Source of the DNA: Hominimerdicola alba
Lineage (GTDB): Bacteria > Bacillota > Clostridia > Oscillospirales > Ruminococcaceae
Direction: 5' to 3'
Length of the DNA stretch: 64,000 nucleotides
NCBI RefSeq assembly: GCF_900112155.1
Contig: NZ_FOKQ01000003.1
Coordinates: 62,001 to 126,000 of the forward strand
Each line of letters begins with the position of its first letter. Position 1 is the stretch's first letter. The translations under genes were made by a program, and so were the position numbers. This document shows positions 35,483 to 43,352 of the stretch, one piece after another. Below the pieces are notes generated by a model, which saw only the letters and a list, made by a program, of their open reading frames with translations, was not told where the DNA came from and searched no databases.

Positions 35483-36304
35483 ATGGACTACAAAACAGAC
35501 GGCAAAGATATACTGCTCTGTCAGGCGGACTTTGATCTCGACCAGACCCTTGATTGCGGTCAGGCTTTCAGGTGGGAAAAGACAGCCGATAACACCTACA
35601 GCGGAGCATTTCTCAATAAAAAGCTGGATATAAGCTGTGAGAACGGCAAAGACGTTTTCAGACTGCATGATACCACAGAGGAAGATTTTCTTTCGGTGTG
35701 GGCGGATTATTTCGACCTAGCCACAGATTACAGCGAACTCAAAAAGCGTTTTTCCGAGGATGAAACTCTCTCAAAAGCCTGTAAATACGCAAGTGGTATA
35801 CGCATACTTCGTCAGGACAGCTGGGAGGCGCTTTCCTCTTTCATAATCAGCCAGAACAATAATATCCCGCGAATAAAAGGCATTATCGGGCGGCTTTGCG
35901 AACACTGCGGCGGCTATCCCGCATGGCAGGAACTCACCGGGGAGACCGAGGAAAGCCTTGCTTATCTCCGTGCGGGATTCAGAGCGAAATACCTGGTGGA
36001 CGCTGTGCAGAAGATACAAAGCGGTGCCATAAATCTTGAAAAGATACGAAGTATGGATATTGAAAGCGCCCGCAAACTTTTGCAGACCATAAAAGGCGTA
36101 GGTCCTAAGGTGGCAGAATGTGCTCTTCTTTTCGGATTTTACCGTACAGAAGCTTTCCCTATAGATGTATGGGTCAAGCGGGTCATGGCTAACTGGTATC
36201 CCAATGGTTTGCCTGAATGTACCAGAGGATGCGAGGGCATAGCACAGCAATATCTTTTCCATTACATAAGAACTTCTGAGGAAGCAGCTGCTTCCATTAA
36301 ATAA
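35483..36304 (+). CDS. 8-oxoguanine DNA glycosylase / AP lyase (OGG family)
   Basis: 273 residues from ATG 35483 (GGAG 10 nt upstream; GTG 35474 lacks spacing). N-terminal domain with DQTLDCGQAFRW, SSFIISQNNNI helix, then the helix-hairpin-helix GVGPKVAEC with the catalytic Lys (about 209) and the Asp in FPIDVW (about 228). This is the OGG1 type that removes 8-oxoguanine and nicks the backbone. Confidence 0.9.
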   Translation: MDYKTDGKDILLCQADFDLDQTLDCGQAFRWEKTADNTYSGAFLNKKLDISCENGKDVFRLHDTTEEDFLSVWADYFDLATDYSELKKRFSEDETLSKACKYASGIRILRQDSWEALSSFIISQNNNIPRIKGIIGRLCEHCGGYPAWQELTGETEESLAYLRAGFRAKYLVDAVQKIQSGAINLEKIRSMDIESARKLLQTIKGVGPKVAECALLFGFYRTEAFPIDVWVKRVMANWYPNGLPECTRGCEGIAQQYLFHYIRTSEEAAASIK

Positions 36305-36319
36305 AGGGAGGAAAAAACA

Positions 36320-37669
36320 GTGAATTTTGTTCTTATAGGTATCGCATTGGTACCTACCATAATCATTTTTTCTGCGGTGCTGAAAAAGACACCCGCTGTA
36401 AAAAAAGAACCTTTTAAACGAGTTGCTAAAGTATTTATTGTGAGTGCTCTTTCTACGATAGTAGCCATTATATTAGAATTAATAGGTATGATTATATTGG
36501 CAAATATTTATAAATCCGACGTAAAAGGAATAATGAGTATGTCCGGAATATTTGCACTATGTTTGTTTATCATTGGCCCATCAGAGGAAATCTGCAAGTA
36601 TTTCACATTTAAACTTACTATCTTTAAAAACAGAGATTTCGACCATACCTATGATGGTGTTATTTACGGCGCTGCTGCTGCTCTAGGCTTTGCGACACTT
36701 GAGAATATATTATATGTATTGGGAAATAGCTCGCAATCCGGCGCTTTAATGGGTGCTTATACCGGAATTCTAAGGGCTGTACTTTCAGTTCCGCTCCATG
36801 CATTCACAGGAATTCTAATGGGCTACAAATTCGGAATCTCCAAATATATAAAGTATAATAATGTAATAAATGCAGTGCATAATAAAAATCCTCAGCGTCT
36901 TGCTTTTATTCTCTCGGTCGCGGTTCATGGTCTTTATGATTTTCTTGCTATTGCTTCTAATGCAACCGATGCTCCTGAAGGTTTTGTGTATGTATCTATC
37001 GCCGGAGTTATCGGTATAATGATACTTGTCTATGTGTTGATGTATAAGATCATCAATAAAGCAAGCAAAGAAGATCTGATGATCTACAACGAATATTACT
37101 ACCAGCACCTGAACGGTCACTTCCAGGATATGGTCGGCAAAACAAACGAGAATGGTATTGTACTTGTAAATCCTGACAACGTACAAAACTTTGTCACAAA
37201 TGCGTATGGCAGCCAACCGAATACAATGGCAGGTCAGCCTGTTGTATGGCAGTACGGCAGCATTCCGAATAATAACACCGATCAACAGTCGGGTGGCTAT
37301 CCTTACGGAAATGCACAGAACGGTCAGTACGGATATCAGCCTCAAAACAACTATCAGCCCCACAACACATATCAGCAGCCCGGAAATGTCAATCCTTACA
37401 GTCAGGGACAGTACGGCGGCTATCCCGCTGAAAATACATATCAGCCACAGCAGAATGCATATCAGTCCCGGAACAGCGATACCTACGTTCCCGGCATTGA
37501 ACCTGTCAGTCCGACATACACGCCGAATCAGTCAGTGCATCAGACATATACACCAACCCAGACTCAGGCACAGGTTCAGCAACCGGAAAAAGCAAGTTTC
37601 TGCACCGAGTGCGGAAACAGGCTGTCAGCAGATGCTAAATTCTGTACCATCTGCGGAAACAAAATATAG
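36320..37669 (+). CDS. PrsW-family intramembrane protease with zinc-ribbon tail
   Basis: 449 residues from GTG 36320 (GGGAGG 8 nt upstream). Residues 1-250 are a multi-helix membrane domain with the PrsW motifs: E89-E90 in GPSEEICKYF, E128 in ATLENILYV, H160 in SVPLHAF and H203 in AVHGLYDF. Residues about 290-425 are a Gln/Tyr/Asn/Pro-rich spacer, followed by a double CxxC zinc ribbon (FCTECG and FCTICG, about 425-447). PrsW proteases cleave anti-sigma factors in Bacillus; the target here is unknown. Low-complexity and zinc ribbon likely lie in the cytoplasm. Confidence 0.85.
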   Translation: MNFVLIGIALVPTIIIFSAVLKKTPAVKKEPFKRVAKVFIVSALSTIVAIILELIGMIILANIYKSDVKGIMSMSGIFALCLFIIGPSEEICKYFTFKLTIFKNRDFDHTYDGVIYGAAAALGFATLENILYVLGNSSQSGALMGAYTGILRAVLSVPLHAFTGILMGYKFGISKYIKYNNVINAVHNKNPQRLAFILSVAVHGLYDFLAIASNATDAPEGFVYVSIAGVIGIMILVYVLMYKIINKASKEDLMIYNEYYYQHLNGHFQDMVGKTNENGIVLVNPDNVQNFVTNAYGSQPNTMAGQPVVWQYGSIPNNNTDQQSGGYPYGNAQNGQYGYQPQNNYQPHNTYQQPGNVNPYSQGQYGGYPAENTYQPQQNAYQSRNSDTYVPGIEPVSPTYTPNQSVHQTYTPTQTQAQVQQPEKASFCTECGNRLSADAKFCTICGNKI

Positions 37670-37677
37670 ACAAAATA

Positions 37678-37705
37678 AAGGCATGAGTTTTAACGCTCAT
37701 GCCTT
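37678..37705. terminator. Bidirectional terminator between prsW-like and lipoprotein genes
   Basis: AAGGCATGAG and CTCATGCCTT arms with an 8-nt loop; T/A-rich on both sides. It can serve both converging genes. Confidence 0.8.
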
Positions 37706-37711
37706 GTTTTA

Positions 37712-38557
37712 TCAGTTTATACTTTGCTCGGGGTCGGAATTTCCGTATTTTTCCCAGGGCATAGGTTCAAGCATTATTATCGAGGGTATATCACAGCAGG
37801 AATATGTAACATTTTCATCATTAGCATAAATGCTGTCCTTATCGACCAAACCCTCATCTTCAAGTTCATGGAGTAATTCCACCAGCTTGTCTTTTTTGCC
37901 TGCGGTGTCAAGGTTTTTATATTCTTCAGTAACCATCATATCTTTTATTCTGTTACTTGCTTCTTCCATCTTATCAAGTTCCTTGTCGGTGAAATTTTCA
38001 TAGACGGTTATCTCAGTAACTGCTGAACGGTGCTCAGTATCACCATCGATGTAGCGAGCGTAAAAGCGGTATTTCCTATCCTCTGATACATCGGGATCAG
38101 TGGGAAAAGTATCATCTAACTTATAGCGCAGGCTGTACCAGCAGTCGCCCGATATATCGTCCCCTGATTTTTCAAACTCGGCATCATCAAGCATCTCGCC
38201 TATGACCTCACCTGTATCTGCATCTATAAGCTGAACTTTCTGTGGTTCTATGATATCACGGGCAACAAAGATGACCACACTGTCTTCCGCACCTATCTCG
38301 ATCTCTCTTTTATCAACTGCGAGATAAAGATCTTCAACGCTTTCGGTGAAAATTTCTTCTGTGGCTTTGGAAGATTCTTCCTGCGTTTCAATGGTGCTTT
38401 CAGGTTTTTCTTCTGCCGATCCCTGAGTATCCGAAACAGTCACTTTGCTATCCTCAGAAGAAGTATTATCTCCGTTTGATTCGTTTTCACCCTTAGAGCA
38501 CCCCGAAAACAAAGTAATCGTCAAAGCCGATAAGAGCGCAAGTGTTTTTATATTCAT
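37712..38557 (-). CDS. Lipoprotein, unknown
   Basis: 281 residues, GGGAGG before ATG 38557. Lipobox TLFSGC with Cys20. A Ser/Glu/Thr-rich linker (about 21-75) leads to a beta-rich domain (about 80-190; VEDLYLAVDKREIEIG, SVVIFVARDIIEPQKV) that looks like an Ig-like fold, then a charged helical tail. No family recognised. Likely on the outer face of the membrane. Confidence 0.8.
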   Translation of the reverse strand: MNIKTLALLSALTITLFSGCSKGENESNGDNTSSEDSKVTVSDTQGSAEEKPESTIETQEESSKATEEIFTESVEDLYLAVDKREIEIGAEDSVVIFVARDIIEPQKVQLIDADTGEVIGEMLDDAEFEKSGDDISGDCWYSLRYKLDDTFPTDPDVSEDRKYRFYARYIDGDTEHRSAVTEITVYENFTDKELDKMEEASNRIKDMMVTEEYKNLDTAGKKDKLVELLHELEDEGLVDKDSIYANDENVTYSCCDIPSIIMLEPMPWEKYGNSDPEQSIN

Positions 38558-38588
38558 TATGTTACCTCCCTATGTCTATATTATGTAT

Positions 38589-38617
38589 AGGATAACACCG
38601 ATAAACCGAAATGTCAA
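38589..38617 (-). promoter_or_regulatory. Promoter for the 37.7 kb lipoprotein
   Basis: Minus-strand TTGACA (38612-38617), 17 nt, TATCCT (38589-38594), divergent from the aspS promoter. Confidence 0.6.
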
Positions 38618-38700
38618 GTGTTCGGGTGACATTTTAGAACAGAGATTTTTCCTTAGCAAAAAAGATTTGATTTTTGAAATAAAATATATTTATATCGCTG

Positions 38701-38729
38701 TTGACAATTTTTCCGAAAAGCGTTATAAT
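38701..38729 (+). promoter_or_regulatory. Consensus promoter for aspS
   Basis: TTGACA (38701-38706), 17 nt, TATAAT (38724-38729), perfect on both hexamers. The spacer has TTTTCCGAAAAG, as in the miaB promoter. About 45 nt later GGGAGG and ATG. No T-box leader is present. Confidence 0.9.
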
Positions 38730-38774
38730 ATATAAGTATGTAAAATCTTATCCGAAACGGGAGGAAGTTATTAT

Positions 38775-40109
38775 ATGAACAGAACATACATAAAAGACGT
38801 TAAAGAGCATCTTGGCGAGACCATCAAGGTACAGGGCTTTGTTGAGAACTACAGAAATGCCCGCGCTATGGCTTTTATCGTCGTTAAGGACATTACAGGC
38901 AAATTACAGGTAACTGTTGAAAAGGAAAAGCACCCTGAGCTCAACGAGAAACTTGACGCACTGACAGGCGATTCCGTTGTTACCGTTATCGGTCAGGTAT
39001 TCGAGAATGACTACGTTAAGCTGGGCGGTCTGGAAATGATACCCGAGGATATCATACCCGAGAGCATTGCTGATGCTATCCCGATCGCAAGAAAAGAGAT
39101 CGCAGCAACCAAGAAGAAAAAGGCAGTTGAGCGTTCAAGCATCGATCAGCGTATCGACTACCGTTGGATTGACCTGCGTACCGATGAGAACCAGCTGATG
39201 TTCAAGGCACAGACTGTTATGGTTAATGCTATGAGAAATTTCCTGCTGGGTGAGAACTTCATCGAGATACACACCCCTAAGCTGATAGGCGCAGCTTCCG
39301 AGAGCGGCTCCAGCGTTTTCGAGGTAAAGTATTTTGACAGAAACGCATATCTTGCACAGAGCCCTCAGTTCTACAAGCAGATGGCTATGGCAAGCGGCTT
39401 TGAGCGTATCTTTGAAGTAGGACCCGTATTCAGAGCAGAAAAGAGCTACACCAGCAAGCACACCACCGAGTTCACAGGTTTCGACCTTGAGTTCAGCTAC
39501 ATCAACGATTACAGAGATGTTATGGCTATGGAAGAGCAGCTGTTAAAGGCAGGTCTTTCCGCTGTTAAGGAAAAGTACGGCGATGAGATCAAAGAGCTCT
39601 TCGGTCAGGATATAATCGTACCTGAAACTCCCTTCCCTGTTGTTAAGCTGGCTGACCTCTACAAAGCACTTGAAGAAGAGTTCGGCTACAAGGTTCCCGA
39701 GGAAGAAAAGGGTGACCTCACCACCGATGCTGAAAAGCTCAGCTATGAGTGGGTTAAGAAGCACTACAACCACGAGTTCCTCTTTGTTACCGATTTTGAT
39801 GCTGAGAAGCGTGCATTCTATCACATGAGAGATGAAAAGGGCGTGCCCATGGGTTACGACCTCATCTGGAGAGGTGTTGAAATCACCACAGGCGCACAGA
39901 GAGAGCACAGATACGAAGTTCTGAAAAAACAGGCTGCTGAAAAGGGTCTGGATGAGGACGTAAAATTCTATCTTGAATTCTTCAAGTACGGCTGTCCTCC
40001 TCACGGCGGTTTCGGTATCGGCGTTGACAGACTGACAATGCTGCTTCTGGGTCTGCACATCAAGGAAGCTATGTTCATCTTCCGCGGTCCTAACAGACTG
40101 AATCCATAG
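38775..40109 (+). CDS. aspS: Aspartyl-tRNA synthetase, archaeal/non-discriminating type
   Basis: 444 residues. N-terminal OB-fold anticodon domain (GFVENYRNARAMAFIVVKD), then class II catalytic domain with motif 2 GPVFRAEKSYTSKH and motif 3 GFGIGVDRLTM, ending FRGPNRLNP. It lacks the large insertion of bacterial AspRS, so it is the short archaeal/eukaryotic form, which in bacteria often also charges tRNA-Asn for later amidation. That dual use is inferred. GGGAGG precedes the ATG by 10 nt. Confidence 0.92.
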   Translation: MNRTYIKDVKEHLGETIKVQGFVENYRNARAMAFIVVKDITGKLQVTVEKEKHPELNEKLDALTGDSVVTVIGQVFENDYVKLGGLEMIPEDIIPESIADAIPIARKEIAATKKKKAVERSSIDQRIDYRWIDLRTDENQLMFKAQTVMVNAMRNFLLGENFIEIHTPKLIGAASESGSSVFEVKYFDRNAYLAQSPQFYKQMAMASGFERIFEVGPVFRAEKSYTSKHTTEFTGFDLEFSYINDYRDVMAMEEQLLKAGLSAVKEKYGDEIKELFGQDIIVPETPFPVVKLADLYKALEEEFGYKVPEEEKGDLTTDAEKLSYEWVKKHYNHEFLFVTDFDAEKRAFYHMRDEKGVPMGYDLIWRGVEITTGAQREHRYEVLKKQAAEKGLDEDVKFYLEFFKYGCPPHGGFGIGVDRLTMLLLGLHIKEAMFIFRGPNRLNP

Positions 40110-40120
40110 TAATAAATATA

Positions 40121-40150
40121 AAGGCTCGTTCCTTTTCGGGAACGAGCCTT
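40121..40150. terminator. Bidirectional terminator between aspS and metallophosphatase
   Basis: AAGGCTCGTTCC and GGGAACGAGCCTT form a near-perfect stem with a short TTTTC loop, followed by GTTTGTT; A-rich upstream, so it can work on both strands. Confidence 0.85.
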
Positions 40151-40161
40151 GTTTGTTATAT

Positions 40162-40860
40162 TCAGATCTCAACTATACTATTAAATAGCACATTGAACCT
40201 TGGTTCGGTCTCGCTTGCCATATCCGTGTGATAATGACCTGAGAACCAGGACTTGTAATCTAGTTTATGACCTATCTCTTCAAGAAATTCATTCAGCTTG
40301 TTGTCGGGGTATTCATTCTCCAGACCAAGCTTCACTGCTATCTCATGCTGAACAGATGACGGCGCACAGTGGGTCAGGATATAATCCGTTTTCCAGCCAT
40401 TCTTTTCAAGGGTCTCCAGAGCGTGAGCATACTCAGCCTCGCTGGGAAGCTCCTGCTCCCATAACGATGAACCTATCTCGCGGAACTCCTTGTCATGAGA
40501 TTCGGCACCGCCCATGGTGAAAAACTTTTTCCCCTGCAGTTCAAACATTTCTCCACGCATCAGATGATAGATGCTGTTGCCTATCTTATGCGCCTTTCCG
40601 CCGCAGAACTCCACCTCTTCAAAGGTTTCCAGCAAATCGAAATTCTCGTGATTGCCATCGATGAAAAGCGTGGTATAAGGCTTCATATCAAGCCATTTGC
40701 GCCACCAGAGATCTTCCGCGTCGTTATTCCAAACCAGCCCGAAATCCCCCGCGATGATAAGGAAATCATCCTTAGTCATCAGTTTCTGGGCAGGGTTCGC
40801 CTTGGCGGATAGCTTGCCAATATCCGTGCACCCATGGATATCACCCGTAACAAGTATCAT
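40162..40860 (-). CDS. Metallophosphoesterase
   Basis: 232 residues with the calcineurin-like motifs GDIHG (about 6), GDFGLVW (about 38), GNHENF (about 69), THCAPS (about 164) and SGHYHTD (about 215). It should bind two metals and cleave phosphoesters; substrate not deducible. It follows exonuclease III on the minus strand by 27 nt, so possibly one transcript. Confidence 0.85.
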   Translation of the reverse strand: MILVTGDIHGCTDIGKLSAKANPAQKLMTKDDFLIIAGDFGLVWNNDAEDLWWRKWLDMKPYTTLFIDGNHENFDLLETFEEVEFCGGKAHKIGNSIYHLMRGEMFELQGKKFFTMGGAESHDKEFREIGSSLWEQELPSEAEYAHALETLEKNGWKTDYILTHCAPSSVQHEIAVKLGLENEYPDNKLNEFLEEIGHKLDYKSWFSGHYHTDMASETEPRFNVLFNSIVEI

Positions 40861-40887
40861 TTTTCTCCCCCCGAAAAATCTAAAAAC

Positions 40888-41640
40888 TTAAAACTCTATA
40901 TCCAATTCAACAGGACAGTGATCGCTGCCTTCTATATCTTTAAGTATCTTTGAATCCTTGACCTTATCCATAAGTCTTTCCGAAACTACAAAGTAGTCGA
41001 TGCGCCATCCCGCGTTGTTCTTTCTTGCGTTGAACCTGTATGACCACCATGAGTAGGCCCCTGTCACATCGGGATATAGTCTGCGGAAAGTATCAGCAAA
41101 TCCCGCCGCCAGGAGCTCCGTGAACTTGCCGCGCTCCTGATCTGAAAATCCTGCGTTGCCTGCATTGCTCTTGGGATTTTTAAGGTCTATCTCCTCATGT
41201 GCAACATTCAGGTCGCCGCAGTAAATAACAGGCTTCTTCTTGTCAAGCTCCGAAAGATAAGCCCTCATATCGTCTTCAAACTCCATGCGGTAATCTATGC
41301 GCTTGAGCTCGTTCTGCGCATTCGGGACATAGCAGCATACAAAATAGAAATCATCATACTCGCAGGTTATCACCCTGCCCTCGTCTGTGTGAGTGCCGTT
41401 CAGCCCGAATTTTACATCCAGCGGTTCTTTCTTTGTATAAACAGCAGTACCCGAATAGCCTTTCTTTATCGCACTGTGGAAATACTTGTGATAGCCATCG
41501 GGCGAAAAATCTGCCTGATCCGGCTGCATCTTAGTCTCCTGCATACAGAAGATATCGGCATCCGCTTCGGTGAAAAAATCCCCGAATCCTTTTTGCAGGC
41601 AAGCCCTGAAACCGTTTACATTCCATGATATAAATTTCAT
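40888..41640 (-). CDS. Exodeoxyribonuclease III / AP endonuclease
   Basis: 250 residues of the Exo III/APE1 type: SWNVNGFRA, QETKMQ with catalytic Glu (about 36), YCGDLNVAH (about 142) and GSDHCPVELD with the catalytic His near the end. It incises at abasic sites and would act after the glycosylase at 35.5 kb. Divergent from nothing strong; the 316-nt region upstream is AT-rich. Confidence 0.93.
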   Translation of the reverse strand: MKFISWNVNGFRACLQKGFGDFFTEADADIFCMQETKMQPDQADFSPDGYHKYFHSAIKKGYSGTAVYTKKEPLDVKFGLNGTHTDEGRVITCEYDDFYFVCCYVPNAQNELKRIDYRMEFEDDMRAYLSELDKKKPVIYCGDLNVAHEEIDLKNPKSNAGNAGFSDQERGKFTELLAAGFADTFRRLYPDVTGAYSWWSYRFNARKNNAGWRIDYFVVSERLMDKVKDSKILKDIEGSDHCPVELDIEF

Positions 41641-41957
41641 AATATAATACCCAACCTTTTCCGTATCGCACTATTTTCGTATTTATTATATCACATTATT
41701 TAACAAAAGTAAAGACTTCGGGGAATACATATCATGTCTGTTTATTTAAAATTTTAATAATATTAAAGCTAATGTATCAACATATCCCACAATCTGGAAA
41801 ACTGCAACGCAATACTATTCTAAAATAATTATTCTAACTGCATACGATGTAGATATCCGTCTAAAAGTGACAGCATAGAATCAACCCATGAGAAAATTTA
41901 AAATAAGGTTTTGCCCCTAAGCGTTCTTCGTTAAACACTTCGGGGCATCGAGTTCAG
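41641..41957. other. Intergenic region, 317 nt
   Basis: AT-rich with no gene seen. It ends in a GCCCC/GGGGC stem (about 41910-41947) just downstream of the DinB-like stop, a likely terminator though the U-tract is weak. Confidence 0.5.
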
Positions 41958-42623
41958 TTATTTGTGTATCTTATTTGCGATTCTTATACTTGCCTCTGTA
42001 TGCATTATCCAGTGCCGCGAAAATGGCATTTGTATCAGACCGCGAATATCTTTTCCGCACCAATAATCAATCAGCCATACAGCATTATCGTCAATGCTGA
42101 CAACATTCAAGTTTTGCAGTATCTCTCTGCGCTCTTCAGATATTTTTTCTTTAAGTTTTTCGTAAGGCATTTCACGCAGGATTTTTTCTGTGCTGTCTTT
42201 GACTTCAAAAATATATGTATATAATTCGTTTATATCTAACTGCCTTGAAAACTCCGAGATCTCATTTTTTACAAGCTCGTTGCCTGTAGAAATTATAGGT
42301 GAATTGATCCTCTCTTTATATTTTCCCGAAAAGAAAACTTGCTCATCACCATTTATCAAAGTGTGTGCAACTATGTCTTCGATCCTGAAAATGTGCCACA
42401 ATGAATAAGCGATGGTCTTACTGTGATAGCCCTCCGCATTCATGAAAGGCATTTCAGAAAAATCGTCTGCTGAAAGCTCGTTTTTGAAAGATATAAGAGT
42501 GCGCATCAAATTGCTGCGTAGTTCAAGCAATGTGTTTATACCCTCAGAAAATGAATCCCTCTTTTTTATCTGCATTTGCATAAGCTTATTCATCCCAGAC
42601 CATTCTTTATTCATACCGTTCAC
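41958..42623 (-). CDS. DinB-fold protein
   Basis: 221 residues, all-helical, with His in SLWHIFRIED (about residue 76) and the closing segment HWIMHTEAS (about 205), the metal-binding His pattern of DinB/YfiT proteins. Such proteins include thiol-dependent transferases; activity here is unknown. The frame allows later Met starts within the first 12 residues. Confidence 0.75.
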   Translation of the reverse strand: MNGMNKEWSGMNKLMQMQIKKRDSFSEGINTLLELRSNLMRTLISFKNELSADDFSEMPFMNAEGYHSKTIAYSLWHIFRIEDIVAHTLINGDEQVFFSGKYKERINSPIISTGNELVKNEISEFSRQLDINELYTYIFEVKDSTEKILREMPYEKLKEKISEERREILQNLNVVSIDDNAVWLIDYWCGKDIRGLIQMPFSRHWIMHTEASIRIANKIHK

Positions 42624-42681
42624 CGCTTTCCCGTTTTGTTATTTAAAATTATATCATCCAGCTGTCAGATCGTAAATTAAA

Positions 42682-42723
42682 AAGCCACAGTACCACTGAA
42701 TAATTTCAGAAGTACTATGGCTT
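42682..42723 (-). terminator. Terminator after nrdG
   Basis: Minus-strand AAGCCATAGTAC and GTACTGTGGCTT arms with a paired inner part, followed by TTTAATTT. Confidence 0.8.
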
Positions 42724-42761
42724 AAAACTTCTTGATCATTACAGCAATTTAAAAATCAGAT

Positions 42762-43283
42762 TCAGAGCAGCTCGTCATCGACCTCAACTGCTTTTCCCTC
42801 TTTCAGAGAACGCTGAACATCGATAAAACGCTGATTTGAGCTTCCGCGGAATTTCAGCTCCAGGGAGCGTTTGTCTTCTTCATATCTTCCGTCAACCAGA
42901 TAATCAAGCTTTTCAAGCAAAGCCTTGCAGTCGGGTTCGGTTTTGCCGCGCTCGATGAGCTGTTCAAAGGTGTAGCCCGTAAAGCTGATGATATTCAGCC
43001 TGCGCTCCTTGAAATCACGTATTTTGTCAGCCAATGAAAGCAGCGCAGCACACTGACAAAACGGCTCGCCCCCGCTGAAAGTTACGCCGTCAAGCAAGGG
43101 GTCTTTTATTATCATCTCAAAAATACGATCGGTGTCATCTATCCTGCCGCCATTGAAGTCGTGGGTCTGAGGGTTTTGACAGCCCTTGCAGTGATGGGGG
43201 CAGCCCTGGGTGAACACGGTGAACCTGAAACCCGGGCCGTCAACTATAGATTCTTCAGCCAGACCGGCTATCCTGATCTCCAT
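42762..43283 (-). CDS. nrdG: Class III ribonucleotide reductase activase
   Basis: 173 residues from ATG 43283 (GGAGG 6 nt upstream; a longer frame lacks a site). Radical SAM motif CPHHCKGC (about 25-32), VDGPGFRF before it and TFSGGEPF after it. It uses S-adenosylmethionine to make the glycyl radical in NrdD, encoded just upstream. A 12-bp inverted repeat lies between the two genes. Confidence 0.95.
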   Translation of the reverse strand: MEIRIAGLAEESIVDGPGFRFTVFTQGCPHHCKGCQNPQTHDFNGGRIDDTDRIFEMIIKDPLLDGVTFSGGEPFCQCAALLSLADKIRDFKERRLNIISFTGYTFEQLIERGKTEPDCKALLEKLDYLVDGRYEEDKRSLELKFRGSSNQRFIDVQRSLKEGKAVEVDDELL

Positions 43284-43308
43284 AATAAACCTCCGATATT
43301 TGCGCAAA

Positions 43309-43345
43309 ATTATCTCCTGTACAAAACAGATGGACAGGAGATAAT
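43309..43345 (-). repeat. 12-bp inverted repeat between nrdD and nrdG
   Basis: ATTATCTCCTGT (43309-43320) and ACAGGAGATAAT (43334-43345) are perfect complements with a 13-nt loop. No U-tract follows, so it is more likely an RNA-stability or regulatory hairpin than a terminator. Confidence 0.8.
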
Positions 43346-43352
43346 GGTATGG

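Noticed and set aside
38560-38774. T-box leader before aspS
   Set aside because: No specifier stem or conserved T-box sequence; the promoter lies only 45 nt before the start.
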